Shown here one piece after another: positions 10,679 through 24,600 of a stretch of 64,000 nucleotides of DNA (its first letter is position 1; every line of letters starts with the position of its first letter). The stretch lies in assembly GCF_001632365.1 (NCBI RefSeq), contig NW_024468543.1, forward strand, positions 53,749 through 117,748, read 5' to 3'. This DNA comes from Laetiporus sulphureus 93-53 (Eukaryota; Basidiomycota; Agaricomycetes; Polyporales; Laetiporaceae). Both the position numbers and the translations under genes were made by a program. The notes beneath the pieces are model-generated. The model searched no databases. It was not told the DNA's origin and worked only from the letters and a program-made list of their open reading frames with translations.

Positions 10679-13600
10679 GAGAAGAGACCCTGCAGTTCTC
10701 ATTTCTGAGTGGTTTCAGTAGCGTTCTGTTCTCACGGTACATCGGTCTTTGTGTACATCCTCCAGGGTTTACTGCGTCAAGGGCCCCAATATTGTGCGTA
10801 TTATCATATTTCGTACTTTAGGAGCTGATTCCTGCGACCCATGACTTCGGCGAGCCTTTGACCCATGAGGCAATATGTTCTTGCAGCGCGAAAGCCGTTT
10901 CCTGTGCGCTTGATGATGCAAACGAACGGAGCAGGTCACGTCAGGGTATTTGACAACTCACTACCAGCATGACTGCTCCAGAGCATCGAGAACGCTTGTG
11001 TCGAGAACAGCCTCATTGGTTCTTCACGCAACGCAGCATACAACCTGCGCATCCTCAAAATATACATAGGATGCCGTAAATGAGGCACCGCCTTCGGAAG
11101 AGGCTAGCGATGAAGACACTCATCCAGCCATCGTGTAAACCACGTTGGCCCCGCAATACCAAGGTCCTAGCGAGACGTTGACATAGCTAAAGCCGACTCG
11201 GACTAGCACTACCGTGCAAAGAGCCTCGATCATCCCCGGTCTAACCACATTCCAGCAAGTGTATATTGATCCGAGCCCTCCTGATCAGCGCTATATACAT
11301 TCCAGGACGGGCCGCACATCAGCCGCTGCCTTTGCAAGGCATGCATGCAAGAACCGTTACGTACTGCGCTCCTGGCCCCCTGCTCGGACCGATATCTAAC
11401 ATGCGTTCTACCAGGCTCTCAGCGCGACTCGACCTCGTTCCGTGTCAAATACCTGCTGGAAGTGCGTTACGACATGATCACCGCCTCGATCGATGAAGAT
11501 TCCGGGGTGCGGTCGGTAATCGTACCGTAGTGCTCGGATGATCCTGCCGCGGCTGCGTGGACGGTGTCGCCGGTACGGTCGTGATCTTTCACACCGAGCT
11601 ATTCATATTGAGATAGGCCACTTGCTGCACCACCAGAATGGCGGGAATACAAGAAGTTCGGCGACATGATACTGTCAAAGGGTAGGCCCTGTATCGAACA
11701 CGTTCGTCAATTCAATATGTATGGCGCTAACGCGAGCGATAGGCAAAGAAGTCTGAGAATCGTTCCCGATCGTCTGGGACGCGGTTCCCAGTGCCGGGTG
11801 TTATTGAACAGTACCCTTGCATCTTCTCATCGAAAGATCCAAGATGATTTCCAGAATCCGTGCAAGTGATAGGCTCAACACGTTTTTTTACATGCGGTGC
11901 GCATCCTGTAGATTTATTCGCATTTCGATGATCACTCAGTCAACCTTCCTTCCTGGGCTGCTGGTGAGTCCAGAACACACGTTCCAAGTTGTACTCAATA
12001 CTCGCCATAGGACTGGCCAGTTCAGGACAATCTTCCTAGCTCGGAGGCGCTCATCTAGTTGCTATTGCTGGTGTGAACATTCGGCGGTATCATGGCATTC
12101 CCAGCACTGTTAATAATGAGGTGAGTTTCACTCTGCAGGAGAGCTGATGAACAAATCATATCTGTCTTGTAGACAAGCGCAGCACCACGCGATTTTCCAA
12201 TCCTGAATCTCGTTCTGGACAGCTCAATGAATTTGCGCATTGTCGACGCAGGTATATTGTCCAAGGTAAGTGAGTCTACGAAAGACTAGCATGTGCGAGT
12301 AACATAGTGTGTCAAGGTCGTGCTGCAGCGATAGTACAAGCTCGACTATATGCTAAAGTGACTAGGCGAGATCCCAACAAACATGAGATCGTCGCTACAT
12401 GATCGTAGTCCGTAAGGCCTGCAACGCAAGCCACGATTCGTGAATTATAGTCTAAGGAAGGGAAGGAAGAAACGAAGGAAGACCGTCCATATCGAGTTGT
12501 GCAACGTCTATGGGCGATTGTCAACGAAGGTGAAGGCGGTGGCGCAGCCGTCTGAGCAACGGATTATTGCGAGTCAAGCCCCTGATCGCCCTCTCCGGTA
12601 CCCTCAAATGTCTGGTGCGTCTTTGATCCGCGTTGTCATCTACGACCTCGATCGCATAGGCTACCTACAACGGCGCAGCCACAAACAGATCCGAAACTCA
12701 ACACAGCCCTCGCACGCTATACAAAGATAAAACATGCACTCACACGCAGGTCCTGGGTCATCTGAATGGCATACACCCTGCCAACAAGCACCCTCTCTTG
12801 GCCGGGGGAACCCCACCAAAACCGGACTTCGTCATTCAGCTGCGGCCTCTGTCAATAAACTAATCATCCTAGCACCCTTCTAATGCAGGGCCACCCACGC
12901 GATATCTTGTCCTGGCATCGAAGTCGGCAGCCATTGGCGTACGTGACGCTGCGCTGGATCTTGCACCCGCACCGCGAACAGCGATTCATCCCGCCTTGCC
13001 ACCGAGGATGCGCGCCGACGTCGGTGCAGCGACGGTGAGGGGACAGTAGGGCGGCGAGCTACGTTATCGCGGCAGATATCTGCGTATGATGCATGCGAGG
13101 CGAAGCTTCGACGTCTGGGCTGCTGGCAGGCGTCCTTCTGCTGCGGGGCGAAACATCAGGCACAAGGCCATCCGCAACCGCTCCCGATACCTTAGATCCC
13201 TTTTCTGCAGGGGACGTTCTGTATAACCGCTAGAGCGATATTCATCATGGTTGACGCGGATGTTCCGTCTCAAGCGAAGCGCAATCTGCCGCGCGCGGTA
13301 ATTACAAATCCTCTCCGATTGCGATGATCGAAAGGAAAGGAGTGCAGTTCTTGGTATCGTCATCATTCTTGCAGACACAAAGGAGCCTCTGCTCGTCGGG
13401 CATTGATGGGCGAAGGTGACTCGCATCTCGAGAGGGGGAGGGGGGATTGTGTGACCAAGCGGATGTCACCAGTAGAGCGAGACCCTGTCCAATTGCACTA
13501 GCCTACGTACAAGCAAAGCTACACCGAGATCCACTAGTCCAAGTGTCCAGAAGCCACGTCTTTTTGCGGGCCCGAAATCATAAGCATTGCGTTTGAGGTC

Positions 13601-14747
13601 ATCACGTCACAGAGTGTCAACTTACTGTACTATATACAGCCTAAACACAATAAGCAGAGATCGAATGAACATCTTATCAGCAGCCAGCGACAAAAATGGC
13701 GGATATACCGGACCCAGGTAAACCTAAGACGATCTGAAACAGTTGCCGGAACAAAAAAAAATACAGATATCGCGAGATCTGGTGCAAGCTCAACTTGAAA
13801 GTACTACCCGAGGTGCTGAATAAGTACACGCGGACGACGAGGGCAGTCCAAGATGATTGCCGCACAGCTAGAGACATTCACGTTCTGTAGCCTGCGCTAC
13901 TCGACTCCTCGAAACTAGAGCTGTTTCTTAGACCAAATTGCGTTCCGCACACCCACGAGTGGCCTTCACCGCGATTGATCGGAACCATGATGGGGACAAC
14001 ACGATGGTGGCTTGATCCGCGAGTGTGGCTGCGCCCCGCCCGCGTGTGTATCGTTCCACCCACCCACTCCGTGGTGGCGCCACATAGCGACCACAGTCAA
14101 GAATCAAGGCTGACAGAGCTCTACCGCATTTTAAACTGCAATAAGTCTATATCACGTCCCTAGACAAGCCCACGCGCTCTAGCTGCATACACACATACGT
14201 TCCAATCTCTATAATACTTTCATATTCGCCGCTCCTCGATCCTACACAACTAACACCGAACCAACCCATCAGCGAAAGAAAAAGAAAAAAGAAAAAAGTA
14301 GTACACATCCAGAATAACGCAAAGGCCAATAATCAATAAACACTATCCTCTCGGTATCGTATATCGTATGTCGTAGATGTAGATCGTGTGTAGCGTGTGA
14401 GAATGATGGATGTAGATGTTATGCATAAGTACTCGTCTCGTCTCGTTCATTCGTGAACGTGTGCGTTTGTGGACTATGAAGCAGACGCAGAGATGAGAGC
14501 TGCCCACGCTCATGAGAGATTAAGCCGCAAGAGGCGGATTTTGAGCACGGACGACTTCGCTGGAGTGGAGTGCTGAGGGGGGGAGAGGGTATACGCAGAC
14601 TCTGAAGTCGGTATCGACGATGGCGAACGGTTGAGGCGAACGAAGACAGAATGACGATGCCGGTTCATAGACGAAGCAAGACGAGCAAGCGTCGGTGCGA
14701 CACAACGCCAGACAGCCCACCCGCCACTCGACCAACCGCGCCACAAA
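10679..14747. other. Gene-poor interval
   Basis: No recognisable gene on either strand. Short open stretches near 11640-11700 and 12170-12260 have codon-like composition and possible splice sites but match no family I can name and do not assemble into a gene. The stretch 14140-14470 is AT-rich and probably the 3' flank of the minus-strand gene ending at 14748. Confidence 0.5.
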
Positions 14748-16193
14748 TCACCGCGACAACGCCCTCTCCCACCCATTCTCCCTCTCCCTCTCCCTCCCAT
14801 TCTTCCCCTTCGCACTCATCGTCAACCACTGCCACCACCTCCCCCTCGCCCTCCCATCCTCCTCCTCCTCCTCACTATCTTCCTCACCACCAGGCACGCC
14901 CAGCCCCTCGATATTCGCAAACGACACGTATCCGTCCATCGCCTTGCACAGCTCCGCTGCCGTGCGCGCATTGAACGGCGGCGTCGGCGGTGGCGTGAGC
15001 GGGCTCGGTGCGAGCTGTGGCGACCCGGGGCCCGGGGCGGTCTTGAGCGTCCTTGGTGCGAGCACAGGCGAGCGCGCGGCGGACTGCGGCGATGGGACGG
15101 AACGTGTGGACGAGAAGCTCGTGCGAGTCCGCGCGGTGGTACTGTTGGCAGCCGCAAGCGTCGGCTTCGAGTCGAACGACGATAGCGACGTGACGCTCGA
15201 CTGCACAACAAACCGTCAGCCAACCTGTTCGGCCCCACGCGGTTACCAAACAAGGTGACTCACCTCCACCCCCAAATACAAATCGCTTTCCGCGCTCAAG
15301 TTCCTACTACTCGCCATCGAATTCGCGCCTGTCCCACCGCTCGCACTCCCACTACTCAGCCTTCTTTCCTTCCTCTCCCGCTCCTTTTTAGCGCTCCTCA
15401 GCACGCCGTCCAGCTGGGTCATCAGCACCGCCTCGTGCGGCGCATCAATCGACGAGCGCGACGGCGCCTGGCTCCGCCGGTGTGGCGGCGACGCTGCCGT
15501 ACCATATGGCATGCGTGGCCCCGAGTCCGAGAACGTCCGTGCGGCAGTGGGCATGGGAGGCTCGACGCTCCGGCTGCTCCCCCCGTGGTGCGTCATGCTC
15601 CTGTGCCGTCCTAGCGCGGGCCTCACAGCGGGCGTCGAGGTGTAAAAGTATGATTGATTGTGTCCATGGCCCGACGACGACGACGACGACGCCACAAACC
15701 CATCGACGTCATCATAGCGTCCACCGTCGACCTCGTCATACGCGAGCGCAAGGTCGCACACGTCGAACGACGATGACGCCGACGACGTCGTATTGCGACG
15801 ACTGTGTCTCCGACTTGTGCTGTCGCTGGCGTTGAGCGAGAGGGCGCCAACGGGCATCGCGAGGACGCCCGTGGGTGAGAGGAACGGCGAGCCAGGGAGG
15901 GACGCGCCCGCGCTCGACAGCTTCGGGCTCGGCAGCGGGTGGATGCTCAACATGCGATCGTGCTCCTCCGCGCGGCGCAGGGTGTCGCGCAGAAGGCGCT
16001 CGGAGCGGCTCGGCGGGCGGGTCATCGGCGGACGGGGAAGGGCCGGGATGTCCGGCGACGATGGGCGGGACTGCGAGGTGCGACGGCGGGAGAGCGACCG
16101 CGGGCGGGCACTGCTGTTAGATAAGGTATGCGGTGGGGGTGACTGTGCCCGCGAGGACAGGACGGGGATGGGAGCGTGGATCTGGATGGACAT
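14748..16193 (-). CDS. Ser/Pro-rich low-complexity protein (460 aa)
   Basis: Two exons, 16193-15264 and 15200-14748, are joined by a 63-bp GT-AG intron in phase 0 and give 461 codons. The start ATG at 16193 is the first in a long open frame. The protein is rich in Ser, Pro, Arg and Thr, with SRRR-type basic patches, several RPSS/SPxR motifs that look like kinase or CK1 sites, a Ser run, and an acidic stretch (EEDSEEEEED) near the end. A short non-repetitive segment, AELCKAMDGYVSFANIEGLG, precedes the acidic run and may be the conserved part. No catalytic domain is visible. It could be a regulatory or scaffold protein, but the function is unknown. Upstream exons joined to 16.6-17.3 kb cannot be excluded. 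Confidence 0.6.
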
Positions 16194-16613
16194 GGCGAGC
16201 GTGGGTGGTGCGCGCTGGACAATGAAGCCGCTTCGGATGGTCAATGTTGATGGTGGGACAGAGTGACTGCAAGAGACAAGGCGGGTGTAAGCGTGTGCAC
16301 AAATATGAGGACGGATATGAGCGCAAGCGCAGAGGCATGCACACAGGAGGACGGAAGGCAGGAGCGGGCATGATCACGATGATATATAATTGAAGTGAAG
16401 GAAGCATGGGGAAGGCATGCAGTGTGAAGGGACGCGCGAACTGAGAACGCACGGGCCCGGTATGGCGTGGGCTCCTGCCTGGCTTCTGTGTGTCACAGCG
16501 CTTCGACGTATCCGGGAACTGGCCCGAAGCATGCTCTCAGGCGGATAGAGTTCGTGTATGCGCTTATTGAGCCATTGCGCACCAAAATACGCTATTCAAA
16601 TTGGGACGAACAC

Positions 16614-17288
16614 TCACCGATGAGTATGAGAGCGCGCGCGGGACTCGCGTGGGGACGGCGGCGCCTGGTCTTGCGGGTACGCGGGCAGGCCGGTGCTTGC
16701 GAGCGACGAGCAGACCGGCGAGGGAGGCAGGCGGAGGTCCGCAGGCGAAAGCGGGGACAACGGCGAGAGTGGCGAGCGCGAAAGAAAGGATGACGAGGAG
16801 GGAGATGCACAGCCGGGGGCACTCGCAGGAGACGCGGGAACAGATACTTGAACGTGTGTCCTTGGCCGGAGGAGAGGCCGGCTAGAGGCCTTCCAACCGT
16901 CGCCGGCGTGCACGGTCTGGACGAGAGCAGCGTCAGGCAAGCGTGAGCGCGGACGGAGGACCCGGGATGCGATATGGTCTGCCTCGTTGTCTCCATTGCG
17001 AGGCCGAAATCCTGCTGCATTGCGCAGGTGTCCCATGCGAGCTCCGCGAACGCAGATTCGCATACTGCCGTGATCTTCCCGATGGCTTTGTGTGGGCCGC
17101 GACGGACCAGGCTGCCGTTCGCTCTGGTCTGGGGCCTCGCTAACGAGTCCGCCATGCGCTTTGCCGCCGCCGTCGCCGCTTCTGCTCGCATCGTGGGGGT
17201 GGTCGTTGCTGACGTTGGCGCGCACCCGGCTCTTGCTCTTGCTGGCAGGTGCGGGCGGCTGGGCAGGGCGTGCAGAGGAGGCACTCAT
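16614..17288 (-). CDS. Possible gene, frame not settled
   Basis: Two overlapping minus-strand frames are open here. One starts at ATG 17288 (MSASSARPAQPPAP) and runs without stop to 16614, ending Ser/Pro-rich. The other contains a more protein-like helical stretch around 17090-16990 (ITAVCESAFAELAWDTCAMQ). An intron switching frames is likely but I could not place it. A strong donor (GTGAGT) at about 16616 could link it to the gene starting at 16193. Three CCAAT boxes lie upstream. Treat as evidence of transcription in this region rather than a gene model. Confidence 0.3.
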   Translation of the reverse strand: MSASSARPAQPPAPASKSKSRVRANVSNDHPHDASRSGDGGGKAHGGLVSEAPDQSERQPGPSRPTQSHREDHGSMRICVRGARMGHLRNAAGFRPRNGDNEADHIASRVLRPRSRLPDAALVQTVHAGDGWKASSRPLLRPRTHVQVSVPASPASAPGCASPSSSSFLSRSPLSPLSPLSPADLRLPPSPVCSSLASTGLPAYPQDQAPPSPRESRARSHTHR

Positions 17289-17624
17289 CTCCAAAAAGGA
17301 TTAGGTTCGCTGAGTTGATGCACGCGGTCGACACGCGAGGCTCGTGTAGAACGCGCTTCGGAACGTCGTCGTCCTACGGTGGCCCGCTGCGAGCGTCCTG
17401 GTCCGCGAGGGCGCGATCGCGGTCGGTGGTGAGAGCGTGAACGTCGCAGAGAGCAGGGGCGGCCGGGAAGAGGGGATATACCAACGGAAGACAACCATTT
17501 CGTATGCAAAATGTACTCACCCCAGAAATGAAGACGAGCTCTGGACTGCTTGTCACCCGATCAATGAAACGCTACCGTCACGCGCAGCGCGCAACCGTTG
17601 CTGTGTGTGACAGCCGCGCACGGA

Positions 17625-17888
17625 CCAATCAAAGTCGCCACCCGCGTGACACTTTCCCGCGCTTTTTGGCGCGTATCATTGGCTGCCATGCGGTGACGTC
17701 GCGGGCGGGAATCGCCTTAAAGGGGCACCGCCCTGCTCATCCTACTTACTTGCTCAACGTCAACCGTCGGCTGTGGACGTGATTTATATGTCACACCGAA
17801 GACACACATCACACATCACACGACGCTCCTGTGGCGGTAACTTGTTCCCATCACCCACCCTCAAACTTCGGGAATTTCCCGGACCAAT
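17625..17888. promoter_or_regulatory. CCAAT-box cluster with CRE-like site
   Basis: CCAAT occurs at 17625-17629, on the opposite strand at 17678-17682, and at 17884-17888; TGACGTC lies at 17694-17700. The cluster is 330-600 bp upstream of the minus-strand start candidate at 17288. It fits a fungal promoter bound by the CCAAT-binding complex and a bZIP factor, but this is inferred from motif content only. Confidence 0.4.
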
Positions 17889-20800
17889 CAGCTCTGCGCG
17901 CGATCAGACGGGCAATCTAGACTCCGCTACATGAACTGTGGGAATTGCGCGGAGATTTAGGGCCTTGCATTGGCGGCCGTCCCGGAGTCTCCGGCGCATC
18001 CCGGGCGAGGCATGCGTGGCCAGGGGCCGCTTAAGCGGTGGCCTCTACGCCCGCACACGCTGCACGCTGCCCGTTGCGACGAACATCGGTACTATCTTTC
18101 GGCCGTCTCAGTTCGCTCGCTTGTCGCCTTCTGTCTTCGTGCATGCAGTACTTCCCTCGAACGCGATGACGCGAGCGGCCTGATGGGTTCGTCGCCAGAT
18201 AGGCAAGGCCCGCGGTACCTTTCGCTGCTCTTTTATTTTTGCAGAGATTTGGAAATCGGGACAGCACGATGGGAGATCTGAGGCATCTGCTGCGTTGGGA
18301 AACTGTAGCATATGCATGATGATGCTGTGCCAGGGAACATCGATCGCGTTGCGCTGACTGCGTGGTAATAGTGAGCACATATTCGTCTGATTCTTATGAC
18401 GTTGCTCAACGATTGCGTATGCCATCGCCTGCCAGGAACTCTGGAAGGACGGCCGTCGAAGCCTTCGCACGTCGTGTGATACCTCGTACTATGGCCAGAC
18501 AACTCAAATATCGGACATATGACCGCGGAATATTGCGCAGGCAATGCAACTCTGAACCCGCGCCCATTGCTGACACCGACCGAGCGATCATATGCGACCA
18601 CATTTTCTGTAACTCTGACCTTCTGCAGCCCGCATCACTCCGACAGGTTTGACGGACGGAGGTGCATCTCGTGCGCTCGCGCTCCGTCGGTGTATCGTCG
18701 TAGCCATACATCACGTCCCGGCCATTTTCACCTGTGATGGCCGGAAACTTGGGATAGACATCATAGTCAAGGTACCGCATGCAAGTGGCCCTGGATGGGG
18801 GAACTCCGTCCATTACAGACCCTTCAGTCTCACAGGACAATGCGCCATCTCCATAGTTGTCAAATCTCGCATCTAACTCTCCGCATACACTCATCTCCGG
18901 CCACGTTGGTGCATTTCTCTCCCCCGAGCATCTGTGTCTCCAGGTCACTGCCTGTCTATACGCGGTTTCGCTATTGGATCGCGAGCATTCCAACCTCGCT
19001 TGCTTCAAGTTCCCCCTCGTTTACTCAATGCAGCTAATCGCTTCTCTCGGAAACACCGCCAGCTGGCTTTTGCCCCTAGAAGTCCTGCCGAAATATATTG
19101 CTCAAGTTGCACGAAGTGTGGAGTAGCCCAGTCCGGCGATCCGCGAAGAAGTCGCCTTTTCGTGATAGACTCGAAGGATCCGTGTACCGTTGCCGTGGCG
19201 TCATTTTCCTGCTGGGGTGTACCATGGTGTCATCGGTTGCGCGGTTTCTGCTGCATACAGTTGCCGGCCACTTCCGATCCTCGTATGTGAACAGAGTTAC
19301 CAACCTAGGGTGTCTGCTTTCTCAATTATCCGCTGCGCGGTCTTCTCACCGTTCGGGCTTCCTGCAGAAGTACCGTTCCGTTCGCTTGATAGTCGCTTTT
19401 TTGGCATCAGCAGCCCCACATTCGAAACAGTACGCAGTATGCTCGGGCACTTGGTCCCGCAAAAGTTCCCTGCGTCATTTGGCCATTGGAACGCGACCGG
19501 CCCCGAGTGTAGCGTCGTCATCGCTGCATGCGCCGTTTTCGCGACTGTCCAAGAAGAAACTCTGCCGTCTCTCCGGCGATCTATATGCGTGCATTTGACT
19601 TTTTGCGTTTGTGGCCCTTCATTGAACGCGAAGGCGAGAAGCGGTAGAGCCGAAGTCAGGAACGAACAAGGTCCGCGGCGCAGTCGGTGACGCAAGCACG
19701 GACGAATTTGAAGGTGCAGCATGTCGCACGAGACGAACGGCGAATTTGTACGTTGATTTGCTATTGGAGTAAATTCAGCTTTCTAAAAATCGTAACATCG
19801 TTGTATGCGCCGTTTCTGCCAGAAGAACGGCCATTGCCACTCGCGCCGCGCAGTTGCCCAAGGCGTTTGCTCCCCTCCATGGCATCATTGGTCGCGCGGT
19901 TTCTGCTACAAGTATATGCAAGTCTCCACTGCGCATGGGACCTTACAGACGACTTCTCCTGACTTGGACGTCTACTTCGCCAGATTTCCGCTGCTCCCTC
20001 TAGCTAAAGCGTCATGCGTCGTTGTTGCTACCAGAGCCCCTCCAGGAGTCTGCGCTTCCGTGCTACTTGTCTGTTGCGCATGTTATGGGTCCTTCGACGT
20101 TTCAAAAACAAGATGGGATCGTGATCAGGAATGGGCAACGTCAGCAGCGCACTATTCGGCTCTCGAAGGCGACTGTCGTCCCGACAATAATTCGCTTCGC
20201 TATTGGAGCCCGATCAGAGGGCGTCGCTGCTTCAAGACGTTCGAAGATAGTTCTGTACGTTGATTTGCCATTGAGGCAGTGTCAGCCTCTCAATGGTGTC
20301 GTATGCGCCATTTACGCCGTCAGACGGGAACTGGTGCGCCCACAATTTTCCATGCTTCCATTGTCGATTCGCGCTATCGTTCGTCTTCTCTCCTGCTCAC
20401 GTGGGAGCTGGCGTCAAGATCAACCGAGACCCGTGCAGTCGAAGGGACACGAGTACCAGTGCGCTTTTTCCGCCAGTGCTTGTATCGCTTTGTGTATGCG
20501 TATGGCTATGCCCTTCTCGGGTATGGCGGTGTCGCGTCTTGCTGCGGCCGGCGTTTTTTTTTGCTTGCTGTGGTGCTTTGGTTGTCGCACTCGCTCTCGA
20601 ATGCGCAACGCCCCCGGGGGCTGTCGGTGCCTCTGGATTGTCGGGCTTCTAGACTTGCGATGAAGATCGACGCTTGCCACCGCAACGCCGGAATGCATGC
20701 GAGTGCTTACACACCGAATGTAGGATGTACATCCCCGCTACACAGTCTCTCCGACTGCCGGATCGGACGTGGAGGCAGTGTTACGTGTGGTTCTGACGCG

Positions 20801-23800
20801 GTGCGACGACATTCCTCAATATTGGCAGCTTCTCTACCTGTAGTATTCCGAAGCTCGCCGACCACACGCACATCAACGCTCTCGGAAGACCATCCCATTC
20901 TTGACGAATATACGCTACCAGCCATCGCACGGTGCTACTATAACACGTCTGGTCGCAAGGATACTGTTACCAGCGTTCCGTGGTTTTCGAGTCGCCTGTC
21001 CTGGAAAGCGCACCTGTCCGGAGCCCGAGGGCGCCTGTTGCCACGAGCCCGTACGTCCGGACGTGATCCCAAATCGAGCGACGTCGACCGGCCACATTTC
21101 TATGGCGGCTCCCGTGCACGCTGCAGTCTGCTGATGCTCGCGCACATGCCTTTCGCTGGGCGTGCCGCCTTGACTTCACAGCTGGTCACTCACCCCATCG
21201 AAAAGTTCGGCCCGTTGAGAAGTTCGTCGGACAGATGAGTTCTCAATACACTGCACTGCTGCGCTGAGCTAGTCCTATTAACGATCGAGACCGTCCTCGT
21301 CCTGGCCTCAGTACCCCCGGTGATTCACCATGCTTTTCCGCGCTTCGCAAGTTGAAATTACTTGTTCGTCCTGCCGGTTGCTTCTGGTGGGCAATTTTTT
21401 GTGCCAAACGCGCTAAATGGCGGTAGGCTCGGGCATAGCAGATCAGCTGGCTACTGGCCCCGTGCTGCATCGAACGTTCGCAGAGGCGGATTTGCGCCCA
21501 GACTGAGGTGTGTCATCTGTTGGGATCTCGCTGACGTGGCAGGCGTTTCGTTGGGCCAGGTCGTGTTGCTTTGGACACGTCATGCATGGGCCACGGGCTA
21601 TACACGATATTCCTGCGGCAGCCCAAAGAAGGCTGATATTGGGCCTTCTGTGGTCTGCACACGAACATTCAATACGCTCATGCGCCACACAATATGCTCA
21701 GAAGCTTGCAGGGGCCACCTTCTGCACTTCTTCTCAAGACATCTTTTGTTCCGCAGACGCCTCGCGTACCCATCTTCAGATTCACTCGAGGCATGGTGTG
21801 GGATACGATCACTGCGCGGTGGGTCACGCATCTAGCTGTGCATCGATGCTGGCCTGGAACGCGAGCTGGTGGTCGTCTGGTGACATTCCGCGCTTCGTAC
21901 GCTGGCGTGGCGGAGCATCAGCGATTCTATATTCGTCCACGTTCAGACGCCTCATATTAATCGCTTGCGGGCAGATGGCGTTCCTGAACAGGCCCGTGGT
22001 CGCAGGCTGACTTGATATCGGGGCTTAGATAACGGCGAAGGGAGGGTGCAGTTGTGCGGGCGTGTCGTTCCTAGCTGCATCGATCATCGATTTTGGTCCA
22101 TGAGACCTGGGTTCATCGCAAGCAGCAGAATGGAAGACGCGCATCTGCCCTGCTTCATTGCCATGAAGGTTTTTACTTCGCCTCACGAAAGGTGCAGCTG
22201 AAGCCGGCTATAGAAATTCGCACTCATTGATGACGCCATCGGAAGACATTCGTGCGCTGACATAGGTTTCTGATTTCCCCATATGTCCGCTCTATATCCA
22301 GTCCAGGTCAAAAAGAACCGTGCAGTGGAGCGACTCGTATGAATACTCAAGGCCCCGCGTGTGCGATGCAACGGACGCAAAGCGGGGTGGAACCCTTAGC
22401 GAACTCCGGCCTGTCCGATCCGTCTGAGCTAACCAACAAGAAGACGCCTCATCTTCTCGTTGTTTCAGCTTACGTGAAGCTATAGATCAGCGCAGATACC
22501 CAATCAAATTTACACGATTCCCTGAATGACTCTTCTCGTGGCGGCAAAGAGACGGTCATCACCTTCACCCTTCCTTCACCCCGTGTCGACTTTCTCGAAG
22601 CTACCGGAAGTACTGTCCGTGCCTCCGAGCATCTCCCGCACGATATTCAAGTCGCACGCCGCGTCGCGCTTTCGGAATCATCGGTCGCGTAGAATTTGTC
22701 ACGCCAGCCGAGTTTATGTAGTGAACGGGTTTCTAAGGCGCCTTCGTCTTCGCACTCAGGACCGAAGGCTTGCCTCGCGATTCACAAGCAGCTAATGTCA
22801 ACTCGCGGATTGGACAGTGTCAGCGTTCTCACAGGATGCGCTCCCTCGTCCGACGCTGTGGCCAAGCCTCTGCCGTAATCTTAGACTCGCAAGACGATCG
22901 GGTGGGAAGCTCTGCTGAGGAAGCATCTCCCATCGGAACCTGAAGGCTGACGATGTGCTATCGCCGGGGCGCCTCTGCTGGTCCGTTGTCTGGTGGGACC
23001 CGTGCAAATATCGGCACCTGTCCCGACCGTTCATTGAGTATTCTGGGATATTGATAGGCTTTTCCCAGATGCAAGCATGCGGTGTGGAAAGACGATGGGC
23101 CACCGTGGTTGCTGCGGAACCATTCCTCGCAACGAGAAGGTTAGCGTCCGAGGAGGCATCGAACCCTTCGAATCCTATGGATCTATTGATTGTGTAGTGT
23201 GTATACAAATGTCAAGCTGTGTTGCGATGTATGATTGCAAGGAGGATAATCGATCGGTCTCCTGGTACTCCATTTTGGTGCATCGATCCAGTGAGTGATG
23301 AACGTTAACGTTGCCGGCGGAACTGTATTGGATCTCGTACGGAGCATGGTTTTTTGTTCGTATGCGGCGTTTGGCATCTACCAAAGGCTGTAGGCCACAT
23401 GCTACGTATTATTGTCACGTCGGGACGTTCAAGTAAAGAAGTAAAGCACTAAAGATAACGGCCCTCATTCTAGTTGACATTATGTAGAGCGAGGGACAGC
23501 ACAATCATCGAGAGATGCCGATTTAGTTAACGACTTGAACGTTCCACGGTTTTTGATCTTCCGTTTATAGGCCGTCAACGACAAAACGTCCTTCAATGTA
23601 CAGTGTGATCTCCTCAACGATGCTGTGTGATTCAAATCCCTCTGCCCACTGAGAATCAAGAGGGGAAGGGGCGCTTGAATGGTTCGCCTTCACCAAAGCG
23701 AGCAGAGGACGATCGTGCTGCTGACAGCCCCAATGTGCAACGGATGTTCAATCGCATTGAAGGACGACACAGGACGTACATCCAACGAATTCAATGAGGT

Positions 23801-24600
23801 CCGAAGAGGAATTACCCAGCAGGGATATAGACGATCATGCCATGACGTGTAACCTCTGTTTGGTCACGCAGACACAACAAATTTCCTCATATTCATCCTT
23901 GCACAGTTCATATCGAGAAGACAGGCCGAAAAACATGTGGGCTGAACGTAGACCTGAAGTATTGAAGTAATATCACTTGCTCGTTTTGAGAATCATGTCC
24001 AGTAAATTGGTAGGAAAATGTCACTCAATCTGTGAAGATAACCTGATGTCGACGATCGGGAGTCAGAAACAGGTAGTACGTGCAGACTGCGACGGACCGG
24101 GTGTTAGGCGGTTAGTGATGGCAACAGCAGACCCACGGTCAAATTGACGATGCAAAGGATCGTCGACCCTCTCCCGATCAGTGGCGATAAGGATGTCTGC
24201 ACGACGATCCTCAATGCTATGCGCCGTGCGGCCGGCTGCAGTAGCATAATGTCGTCACCAGCTTTCCCGATTAATGTTCGCATACTGTCGCCGTGACGTC
24301 GTACAGCAAGGATGAGATCGTCGCCAAGAGCAGTTTCTACCCGGATTCGCATGAGGCGAATGGCATCCGACGCAGGATCGCCTATTTCACCATGCATTCT
24401 CGGGAGTCCTGTCTGTGTAGGACACAACTATCTACGACGGGGTAAGCGAGCGAGGCAGAATTGAAAGGAGGTCATGGGAATCACCAGAGTATGCAAGAAA
24501 ATTCACTGGTCGACCTGAGCCTTGATGATGATGTCTGCGGTTTAACGTTTCTCCAAGAAAAATGCATACACTGACATCGTTGCTATTGTGTAAAATGCTT
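17889..24600. other. Long interval without recognisable genes
   Basis: About 6.7 kb carries no family I can identify. From 18.9 to 22.0 kb the plus strand is unusually free of stops in several overlapping frames, including one of 319 codons (20279-21238). Short phrases recur, such as gcgcggtttctgct at about 19239 and 19893. The encoded residues look like random translation rich in Ser, Arg and Cys. A minus-strand frame at 19008-18406 (200 codons) contains a more protein-like segment (CMRYLDYDVYPKFPAITGEN). Near 22500-22690 there is another short plausible coding stretch ending in a stop. From 22.9 to 24.6 kb nothing stands out. Confidence 0.4.

Noticed and set aside
11640..11870. Possible P450 N-terminal fragment (PEWREYKKFGDM-like)
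   Set aside because: Only a few residues resemble a P450; no hinge, ExxR or heme loop nearby and the frames do not connect.
15255..16266. Plus-strand ORFs opposite the Ser/Pro-rich gene
   Set aside because: Antisense shadows of a GC-rich coding exon; the minus strand has a clean intron and start.
20279..21238. 319-codon plus-strand ORF as a real gene
   Set aside because: No ATG near the frame start, residue content like translated non-coding DNA, and equally long frames overlap it. Kept only as a compositional observation.
23600..23660. tRNA-like T-arm (gattcaaatccc)
   Set aside because: No matching acceptor stem, anticodon arm or D arm within range.
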